Source: Nemertoderma westbladi (lineage: Eukaryota > Xenacoelomorpha > Nemertodermatida > Nemertodermatidae). Taken from it: a DNA stretch of 64,000 bases. Below, piece after piece: positions 56,085-64,000 of the stretch. The DNA is taken from assembly GCA_032718475.1 (NCBI GenBank), contig JAUCBJ010008984.1, forward strand, positions 25,740-89,739. Reading direction: 5' to 3'. Below the pieces are notes generated by a model. The model did not search any database and was not told the DNA's origin. It saw only the letters and a list, made by a program, of their open reading frames with translations. Made by a program: the position numbers and the translations under genes. Each line of letters starts with the position of its first letter. Positions within the stretch are counted from its first letter, which is position 1.

Positions 56085-58191
56085 TAACCGAAAGTAAAGC
56101 GTGTGAGGTCGAAATTTTGGGCCGAAAACCGTACTGGGAGTTTGTTAGTAATTTGAATTTACTTAGGTAAGATAGTAGTTGTGAGTTAATGATCTGTTCG
56201 AATATTTTACTTAGTATTGGAAGAAGCGAGATCGGTCGATAATTATTAGGATCAGTAGGGTCATCCGTTTTGTACGAAGGGATAACTTTAGCGATTTTGA
56301 GGGAACTCGGGAAGTGTCCTAACCTGATAGATAGATTAATTAGTTTGCTGAGATATATAGATATAGGTTTAGCCGCGAGTTGAAGTAACTTAGTGGGGAA
56401 TGAATCGTTTGTTGCAGATTTGGGATTTAGATGTAGCAATAAATATTCGACTTCTACAGGAGTAGTTTCAATAAGCGAGAACGAGTTAGGACGTCGGTTG
56501 GAGTTAGAAATGAAACGGAGTGGGGATCGATTAGATGTTGGGATGTTTCTATTTAGTTTAGAACCTACGGTAGCGAAGTGAGTATTAAGAATATTAGCTA
56601 TTTTAGCGGGGTCTCTAGTAGTTTCAATTATATTATCGGTACGAGTAGTAATTTGGTTAGGGATGCTTAGTTTTTTCGATTTGTTAAGTGCGGAATTTAT
56701 TATCAGCCAAGTTTTTCGAATATTTTTCGAATTTTTTTCAAATTGGTCTGTATAGTATAGCTTTTCTGCAGTTCTCAGGGTTGAAGTTAATTTATTTCTG
56801 TACATCTTGAATTTTATCAGGTTAGATTCAGTGGGTTGTTTTAGGTATTGACGATATAGCTTATTTTTTTTTATTGTACAATTAATTAAAGCAGTGGTCA
56901 TCCAGGGTTTGTTTGGTATTTTGCGCGGTTGAACTAGTATTTTTGGTACGTGTTTATTAAAAATATTTTCCATGTCTTTATAGAATACATCAAATTTATC
57001 TTTATCCTTAATATCTTTATGAGTATATGTCCATGAAGCGGGTGAATTAATGTCTTTCATAAAATTTTGTGAATTGAAATTAGAATAGTCGAAAACTGAG
57101 TGAAATTTGGGTTTGCTAAAGTAACATGAATAATTTTGAAGTAGAGTGAATATTGGTTGATGATCAGAGGATCCAATTTTAACGCGAAAAGTACCAGATT
57201 TAGTTGCTGAAGAAGTAATATTAGTGATTACGTGATCTATACATGATTTAGTCCATGGGGTAACGCGTGTAGGGTGATTAATTAGTTGAATGAAGCCGTA
57301 TGAGTTTAGAAGGTTTACATATTCCATTGGATTATCTTTAGATTTTGGAAGTGTATTAATGTTAGTATCTCCAGTAATGATGACGTCACAGGTAGAGTTA
57401 GCTAAGTTAGATAGGGAAGAATCTAGAAGAGAGAGAAAGTGTTCACGTTGTATAGCTTGCGTACGGTATAGAGTTCCAACTATTAAGGGTTTAGATTTTT
57501 GTCGTTTTATTTCAATCCATGAGCTTTCAAGGTCACTGATTTTCAAATCGTCCCTGGATATTACCTCTAAGGATTCTTTTACGTAAATGGCAGCCCCCCC
57601 TCGATCTAATTTACCAAATTTACGATTGTCTAAAAAAGGACCTTTGTACCCGTTAATATGTATACTGGTTCTGGGGGAGTTGTCAGTTAAAAATGTTTCT
57701 GAAAAGTTTAGAATGTCAAATTTTAGATCCAATGTAAGTAAAAAATCAGTAATGGAATTTAAGTTTGCTGGCAGGCTACGGCAATTTAGGTGGAACACTG
57801 AAAGGGAAGGAGTATCGTCAGAATTTGTATAGTCAATATTAAAAGTTTTTTCAGTATAAGTGCCGCCATCTATGTTAAGGTTCGTTAAATTACTTTCGGG
57901 GTCAAGGTGGGAAAAGGTTTGATTTAAGATATTAGTGTCAGGTAAAATAATTTTGGTTGGGAAAATATCGGCGTCATTTGTACAAACTGAATAAAAAGGA
58001 AAAATTTCGGAGTAACAATAAACGCAGTAAATATCAGCTCTAGTTCGCTCAGCAACGACAAGTTCATTAGGGCGTAGATACGAACCGCAAGGTAGGTGGT
58101 ATTTATTAGAACAAAGGTTGCAAGTAAAAGTATTATCGATCAGGTTGAAACTAGAAAAGCAAAAGGTGCATGCGTTATGAGTATGGGGCAT
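56008..58191 (-). pseudogene. LINE ORF2, PHD finger, endonuclease and RT fingers
   Basis: I start at ATG 58191; the open frame continues upstream only through the poly-C tract and encodes prolines. Residues about 8-60 hold four C-x2-C-like pairs with a histidine (CTFC, CNLC, HLPC, CVYC), a PHD-type finger. The endonuclease shows HLNCRSLPANL, SETFL, VGTLYR, ITGDTNIN, CIDHVITN and GSSDHQPIF. RT begins with FPTKLLQLA, KVIPSYKTDDPTDPNNYRPI and TNSQYGFRPKIST. The frame ends at a frameshift just before the palm motif. Confidence 0.88.
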
Positions 58192-58197
58192 TAGGGT

Positions 58198-58219
58198 GGG
58201 GGGGGGGGGGGGGGGGGGG
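58198..58219 (+). repeat. Poly-G tract (22)
   Basis: Uninterrupted G run (poly-C on the LINE sense strand) seven bases upstream of the ORF2 ATG. Confidence 0.9.
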
Positions 58220-58477
58220 TTGGGGCAGGGTGATAAAGAACAGTACAATATAAGACCTTAGTATCTACAGGCAGACTACAGTAGCCATAAAGGTAACAAC
58301 CCTTCACCGACCATATTATAGTAATAAAAGTTAGAATCCGTACCAGGATCGGTGGCTGAATACAAAAGGATGATGAATCGTATTTCAGCACAGTATATAG
58401 TCAAATTATCGGCATTGGGCGGTATATAAATCGAATGAAAGTCTCAAAATACAAACAAGGTGTTATTTAGAATGTGG

Positions 58478-59319
58478 TTAAACGACTTCAACATCAGATT
58501 GGCTGTCATCGAGTAGATCGTCGTTAGTTAGACTGCTGGCGTCCTGTAACTGTCGGATTGCAGATGGCGACTTGTTACGAGATCCACAACTGGAAGATCC
58601 ACCTTGCGAGAGGGAACGTATCGGTTCAGCAACCTGTCCAGAGTGGGGTCGAACGCTCCAGGCTTGGCCACCTTTTCTTTGTTGAGGCTCTGTCTGAATT
58701 CGCGGTTCGATCAACGTTAGTAGCTCATTTATGTCTTCGTGATTCCGGATAAGTAAGGGGACTTCTGTGGATTTAATTCGAACATAAACGTTCCCATTCC
58801 GGGAATATGAAGCGAATATAAGTTTTTGTTTCTTTATTTTGACTACATCCCGTAGAAGCGTAACGCAATTCGGTGTCAGGTGCTCCGAGAAATACAGGCC
58901 TTCTGGTATTATTTCGCGGTTTTTTTTAGAGAATACCTTAAAGCGTTGCGAGTGGCCCATAAATCGAATAATTATCGGGCGGGGCATGTCTTCTTTCCGT
59001 CGTCCGAGTCGATGCAGCACATCGACAGATTGGTTACTAATTCCCATATCGGCTAAAATCTTGAAGAAATCGCATCAGCAGTTGGGGTTGATTCTTTAAC
59101 ACCGTGGAGGAGCACATTATTTCTTCTACCATACTGCTGTAGGTCGTCGTTCGTGTCAGACATGCTTTTATTTTCTTTGGTTAATTTCGTAATGTTCAGT
59201 TGGAGTTCGCTGATAGTGGATTGCAGTTGAGGAATACTCGCGACTTTCTCTTTCATTATTTTTATGTCTTTGGCAATAGCAGTTAGCATTGTCTCGAAGC
59301 GGTCGATTTTTGGGCCCAT
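58478..59319 (-). pseudogene. LINE ORF1 (coiled coil plus RRM-like), one frameshift
   Basis: The first frame (59319-59053, 88 codons) begins MGPKIDRFETMLTAIAKDIK and is a heptad-rich coiled coil ending QYGRRNNVLLHGVKES. The second frame (59047-58478) continues with VDVLHRLGRRKEDMPRPIII and an RRM-like part, then a serine-rich, acidic tail. The Y-x-R-R-N-N...HR-x-G...RP-I-I-x-R-F pattern is typical of L1/CR1-type ORF1 RNA-binding proteins. A single-base indel near 59060 separates them. Confidence 0.85.
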
Positions 59320-60030
59320 TTTGAGACTATGATATGCAGATTCAGAGATTTTGTACAGATAGCAAATACAATAATAGGCCTATGGCAGTAGGGAGTTACC
59401 TGTAGGCAAGTCAGTCACTCAGTCATCATGACCAAAAACCTTTTAATTTTGTTCCACCACATATACAGTGTTCTGCACTGAAATATAAAAACCTAAAAAT
59501 GAGAATAATAAAAACTATAGGTGGGATTATAAAAAATTTGGTCTATTGAAAATGAAAACGCGGAACAATAATGAATCAACCACGAAATACAAATAATATG
59601 AAAGATTGAGAAGCACAATTTATAGCACAACTGATTACTATAAAAGGTAGTAGAGGAAAGTATTGAGGTAGATTGAGTAGAGTTTGACAATGAGAAAACC
59701 AATAGTTTAAATTTTACATAGAGTTTTCTAAGACATTATAATATAATATATACATAAGACTTTTGCCTGAATTATATAATTAGCCTTATTCAACCTTCCA
59801 CCTAAATTGATATTCAATCCAGTTTCAGTTACTATTTACTTTTGAGGCGGTATCTCTCTTTGTCTAGCTGGATCTTCAGGTAATTGGTAATTACCTTTCC
59901 AATAGACCTCTCGTCCGTCCTTTTGATATTTGAGGCAACAGCGCCTAAGGAGACAGAAATAAGTTTTTCAGTGTAGGTAATACATTAGGTATTAGTGTTA
60001 AGAACGTTGGTTAAAACCGTTGTATTACAT
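59320..60030. other. Non-coding interval
   Basis: LINE 5' UTR, if present, ends somewhere here. No other gene or repeat was recognised. Confidence 0.4.
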
Positions 60031-60120
60031 TAGCATAGCATCTCTCTGGATGTCGTGGGTTTGATCCCCATATGGGGGCATGGCGAAGGCGTACTTTTCC
60101 CTTCGTCACGAACACTTTGA
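60031..60120 (+). mobile_element. Diverged SINE fragment, copy 3
   Basis: Retains catctctctggatgtcgtgg, a B-box-like ggtttgatcccc and the cttcgtcacgaacactttga body, diverged from the copies at 14941 and 54919. Confidence 0.6.
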
Positions 60121-60211
60121 CATGCAGACCCCCCCACTTTTAGATATACCACTTTTATTTCTATACTATTTTTCTCAAAATTGGTGTATAAATTACGTAA
60201 CAGCTGGTTGT

Positions 60212-60887
60212 AGGACAATTCGGTCCCGGACAATTCGGTCTGGACAATTCGGTCCCGGACAATTCGGTCCCAAAACACTAAATGAATGGGACCGAATTGT
60301 CAGGTTCCTGATAGCAACTTTTTAGTGTTTCTTTTTATATTGGTGAATGTTCTAGAACATTAGTAGAAATATTTTTTATGGTAGCTAGTGTTATTTACTT
60401 GCTAGAACTTTTCGAAATTTTAAAAATACTGTATTTTTAATACTATTATTATTATTATATTTTAAATACTGTATTTGTATTTTTTTTACTAGCTAGAATT
60501 TCCTTGAAATTATAAAAACACTTGTGAAAACATTGATATTTCAGAATTAGGCCTAAACCGTTGCTGATTATATTAATTACCAACAATATTGATGATATTA
60601 TAACAGTCCCTGAATGAGATCCAGCTATTATCTAGGATAATAATTTAGGCTTGTTAACCAACCAACAACACATACACATACGCAATATATAAAAAAAATC
60701 AGTTTTAAACGTTTTAAATACATACCATTACTAGCTAGTAAAAAAAAACACTAGCTAACATATAATAATATCTATTAAGGTTCTAGAACATTCACCATTA
60801 TATAGTACCAATTAAATTTGGTCCCGGACAATTCGGTCCCAAAACACAAAATTAATGGGACCGAATTGTCCGGGACCGAATTTTCCT
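60212..60887. mobile_element. Foldback (long inverted repeat) element
   Basis: Arms at about 60212-60480 and 60700-60887 are inverted copies. The outer parts contain ggacaattcggtccc two to four times. Inner parts share gaatgttctagaac and agctagtgtt in opposite orientation. No ORF and no clear target duplication. It resembles a foldback or MITE-type DNA element. Confidence 0.75.
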
Positions 60888-61260
60888 GCTTCCGTAACAT
60901 CTTACAGTTTTATTATGTCAATAATATGTGTAAGACAGGAGGATCGTTAATCACATTGTAATTAACTGTAGAATAATGATAAAAAGACCACTGAAATATA
61001 ATATAATTACAGTTTAAATAAACTTGTGAGGATAACTCTAATCGCGCCTACAAGGCATTGATGTTATGATAAAAGGCATTCTAGTGAGAGAATAATAGAA
61101 ATAAAACATTTCACACAAACTTTTATTCCATATTGGTACATCAAATTCAAAATTATTCCATAAATGGTAGTTACAGTATGCATAAAGTAGCATAGTAACA
61201 TGCTAACACATACTATTGCATTGGGCCGTGTTACATAACGTCCTTTTAAAATATATAAAT

Positions 61261-61350
61261 TTATTTCACAAAAAATATAAAGTTTAATGGGTCTCAATTA
61301 GTGTATTTTACTAATTACACTGATCAAAATATCGATTCCGGAAAATCCTT
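61261..61350 (+). mobile_element. Remnant end of a second hAT-like copy
   Basis: The segment acaaaaaatataaagttt to tcaaaatatcgattccggaa parallels the right end of the element at 61582-63141 (63040-63140) but has decayed terminal bases. The left end was not found. Confidence 0.55.
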
Positions 61351-61573
61351 AAATAATATAACTAAGAACTTACTTATTTAAGTTGAGGAGAGAAGAAAAA
61401 CGCAGACGATTGTTTTTCCCAGTAGAATTGCATAGACAGGCTAAGTCTGGGGAAAGTAGAATTTTCATCGAGTTGACTACAGCCTCCCTAGTTGATCCAT
61501 TACCAATCCTTCGTTTTAGATACTTGACCTAACAGGATTAATGTGACAATATGACGTATGTTATTTATTTAAA

Positions 61574-61581
61574 AATATAAC
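61574..61581. other. Target duplication (left) of hAT-like element
   Basis: AATATAAC, identical to 63142-63149. Confidence 0.85.
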
Positions 61582-61910
61582 TAGGGATGTCCCGGAATTC
61601 CGTTGCGGCCGGAATTCCGGCGGTTTTTGCCCAATTCCGGTTCCGGCCGGAATTGCCGGAATGGGGTCAATTCCGGCCGGAATTTTACCGGAATTGCCAG
61701 GTTCCTAACTAGTTTGATAGTTGCACATTTTGCACGTTGGCACGCAGTGCTTTGCAGTTGCACGTTTGATATGTAACACATTTCCAAAAACATTTCACCT
61801 GGTAATCAAACTAAAATGGTCCCACCATATGTTACACCACCTACTGTAGTATTCATATACAATTCACAATAACCATCGTAATTTACATTAACTAATGAAA
61901 TGCATCAATA

Positions 61911-62234
61911 GGCCCGTGCCCCACTGGTCAGAATGTCAAAATGAATGCCTCATTGCTCCATTGGTAACACAAGTCATAAGTCATTTGATAAAAAATATAA
62001 GGTGCATCTCACATTTACTGCATATTTATACGCAAAGTAACCAATCACAGGCCTCTTGCCGGATATAACACATGAGTCATGTGTCAAAAGATGGAACATC
62101 GGACATAATCACTTTCGACTAATAGGTCGTAACTTACGATTTGCCAGTGGAGACGCCCCCATTGAAACCAACGTGTTCCATAATTTATTCTGACTAAGAC
62201 TACCTTCATAAGACTTACCAGTGGAGCACGGGCC
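61911..62234. mobile_element. Nested MITE inside hAT-like element
   Basis: 17-bp inverted ends (ggcccgtgccccactgg and ccagtggagcacgggcc, one mismatch), with no ORF. Flanking triplets are ATA and TTA, so a 3-bp target site is possible but not exact. Confidence 0.65.
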
Positions 62235-62684
62235 TTAAATAGTGGTTTTTCCAATTTGCTTTTTACAATTTGCTTATAAAATGACGTTTTTTAGATTGAT
62301 CTTACAATATTTTACATTGATTTTTACATTATTTTACATTGATTTTATATTATTTTACTTTGAATTTATTATTAAATAATATGATAATATTATGTTTGGT
62401 ATTGTCCAACGTAACATATAGGATGACCCCTAAAGATTTGCAGCTTATTTCCATGGGGGTCCTTTATGTTACTTGGTTACAAATACAATATTACACAATT
62501 ACAATTACTACTCTAACCTAAATCTAATATAAACGTTATTACAATACGTACAGGTCCTGCGAGTGGTCTTTAGTTCAGTTCTGCGTCGAAGGTGCTGCAT
62601 AATATAGTATAATTTATTTACAGCAAAGCTATTTCTTACCATAAATCTATTTATTCCCAGCAATAATTAAACTGTACTATTGGC

Positions 62685-62740
62685 CTCGTTTATTGTTTTG
62701 GTTCGAATAACATGTCACTGTAACATGTTCCTTTCCCTTA
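62685..62740 (-). repeat. Copy of dispersed 68-bp motif
   Basis: The minus strand reads taagggaaaggaacatgtta, then gaaccaaaacaataaacgag, the same two blocks as the 15882-16467 units. Confidence 0.65.
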
Positions 62741-63141
62741 AAGACACCAGAATATTGCACCAAAGGACCTAATGACGCGAATCCATAGGTTTTTGTTTAA
62801 CGTAGGTTTTTAGGTATGAGTCTAAATGCTAATAACGTAACTTTTGGCCAAAGTTATAGATTTTAGAAAAAAATTGTATTGAATTCCCTGTCGTTCAATG
62901 CCGAAGTCCCATCCCGTCCCCATAAACGGCCATAACGGCCCAGGCCATCTTCCACTCCACCCACTTTATTTTCCCCCAAGGTTCTGATTCATCTCATTAG
63001 CAAACTTAGCTTTAGAAATTAAAAAAATTCATTTGTTTTACAAAAAATTGTAAAGTTTCTTGGGTCATTTAGTGTATTTCACTAATTATAGAAAATTCCG
63101 GTTCCGGTCGGAATCAAAATATCGATTCCGGGACATCCCTA

Positions 63142-63149
63142 AATATAAC
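63142..63149. other. Target duplication (right) of hAT-like element
   Basis: AATATAAC, matching 61574-61581. Confidence 0.85.
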
Positions 63150-63512
63150 TGTTTTATAATACAGATTAAACTATATCTAGTATAATCAATATGTAACTTT
63201 TCCAACCTGAGAAAGATAAGTAATATTTCGCAACAACAGCACCCCTGGCATGCGTATGTGACATGCAATTATTAAGCACTTTTTTTCAACAATAACCACT
63301 CAATTAAAAAAAAATTTCAATAATAAAATTACTTTTTTTATCTTATACCTTTTTAGCTTTTTATCCTTAAAATTATCAAAATAATCAAATAATCAAATTT
63401 ATTTCAGAACTAGAAAACAACTTGGCCCGAAGAAAATGCACCCAATGAATGACGTCACTGTTCTCAACAAGGGCCCTCTAACATTTTGTTAACTCGTGAC
63501 AAGACCTTCACA
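63150..63512. other. Non-coding interval
   Basis: AT-rich sequence with no recognised feature. Confidence 0.4.
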
Positions 63513-63536
63513 CCCCCCCCCCCCCCCCCCCCCCCC
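63513..63536 (+). repeat. Poly-C tract (24)
   Basis: Uninterrupted run of 24 C. Confidence 0.9.
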
Positions 63537-63554
63537 TAAAAATCTAACTAAAAA

Positions 63555-63773
63555 TCATGTGGCAGTACTAACAGCTAATAGACGCGGCATGCGGTCTGCA
63601 AACACCTGGTCGAGATTACGAAGTTCCTCGGTGGTTGTTAGAGGAACTTGGATGGCAAAGGGCCACATATCCTCACTATCCTTGGGATATGTTATCCTTG
63701 AAATATGATTTTCAAATGACTTGCGAAATTCTCTGAACTCCTCCCGAAATGAAATAAATTCCATTCTACATCC
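63555..63773 (-). CDS. Possible exon of a DUF4806-like protein
   Basis: A minus-strand frame follows an acceptor-like atatttcttag and enters in phase 0, reading FREEFREFRKSFENHISR and then VPLTTTEELRNLDQVFAD. The second segment resembles the P-L-x-T-x-E-E-L-x-x-L pattern of DUF4806 proteins, which are common in invertebrates and often linked to mobile DNA. Only 72 codons are visible, the stop follows shortly, and neighbouring exons were not found. It could be a fragment. Confidence 0.35.
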   Translation of the reverse strand, partial: GCRMEFISFREEFREFRKSFENHISRITYPKDSEDMWPFAIQVPLTTTEELRNLDQVFADRMPRLLAVSTAT

Positions 63774-64000
63774 CTAAGAAATATAACATAAGTTGTAATT
63801 TAAATTGAGGAGTAATAATAATTAATAATAATAGTTATAAATAATATATATAAATAATTACTATTAATTCATCAAATTAATCATGTATCATTACTATAAT
63901 ACTATTGTATGTTGTTATCTGTTTATACACTTTTTCATTATTATCATGTTATTTTTTCGCGAATTTACATGATTATTTCATGCACGAGTTAACTCGGGAT
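63774..64000. other. AT-rich end of window
   Basis: Simple AT-rich sequence with ataataat runs; no feature seen. Confidence 0.4.

Larger units (their letters stand above)
55434..59319 (-). mobile_element. Two-ORF LINE (CR1/L2-like group), lightly damaged
   Basis: Minus-strand element with an ORF1 (59319-58478, one frameshift) and an ORF2 (58191-55434, one frameshift). ORF2 has a PHD-type finger, AP-like endonuclease and RT, and stops soon after the RT thumb. The usual C-terminal region and 3' tail of CR1/L2-type elements are absent, so the copy is truncated at its 3' side, perhaps by the LTR-like insertion at 55084-55395. Only two indels break the frames, so it is fairly recent. Confidence 0.88.
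61582..63141. mobile_element. Non-autonomous hAT-like DNA transposon
   Basis: 1560 bp bounded by TAGGGATGTCCCGGAATTCC and its imperfect inverted partner ending CCGGGACATCCCTA, with an exact 8-bp target duplication AATATAAC. Eight-base duplications and TAGGG-type ends are characteristic of hAT elements. There is no transposase ORF. The left end has a run of CCGGAATT-type subrepeats (61590-61695). A smaller MITE (61911-62234) is nested inside, and a copy of the dispersed 68-bp motif lies at 62685-62740. Confidence 0.85.

Overview
The window looks like nuclear DNA of an AT-rich animal genome. Genes have GT-AG introns and AATAAA signals. Animal housekeeping genes occur as isolated loci: an NPRL2-like GATOR1 subunit, ribosomal protein L5, and exons that resemble CCDC59/TAP26. 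The rest is a mixture of animal transposon types: BEL/Pao and Ty3-like LTR elements, two-ORF LINEs, a tRNA-derived SINE, and hAT-like and Harbinger-like DNA elements. The short palindrome AGGCCTA recurs in non-coding DNA. I cannot name the species; a marine invertebrate is a guess.

Layout. 1-10020: a 48-bp minisatellite split by a nearly fresh BEL/Pao element (1360-8134, TSD ATATA). 10074-10747 (-): a probable terminal exon of an unrecognised gene. 12332-12497 and 18644-18899 (+): two phase-compatible exons of a CCDC59-like gene. The roughly 6-kb intron between them holds two 16-bp arrays, a LINE fragment, a SINE and a 68-bp array. 18864-28657: a 52-bp minisatellite of nearly 190 copies whose first unit is the last coding segment of the CCDC59-like exon. 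29726-33656: a 40/45-bp minisatellite. 33917-35300 (+): NPRL2-like gene with one 151-bp intron. 36291-45026: a ~41-bp minisatellite split by a second young LTR element (38998-43470). 45240-47395: a 63-77-bp minisatellite. 47396-50365 (-): a decayed LINE. 51960-52859 (-): intronless RPL5. 53271-55400: dispersed repeats, two Harbinger-like MITEs and an LTR-like piece. 55434-59319 (-): a second LINE with ORF1 and ORF2. 60028-63149: SINE piece, foldback element and a hAT-like element with an 8-bp TSD. 63555-63773 (-): a possible DUF4806-like exon.

Tandem repeats of seven unrelated families fill about 25 kb, close to 39 percent of the window, and lie near most of the genes. The most interesting points are the 52-bp satellite that overlaps the end of a coding exon, two different young LTR elements each sitting inside a different minisatellite, and a ~60-70-bp motif that recurs on both strands in unrelated contexts. 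No CRISPR array, operon, rRNA or free tRNA gene was seen.
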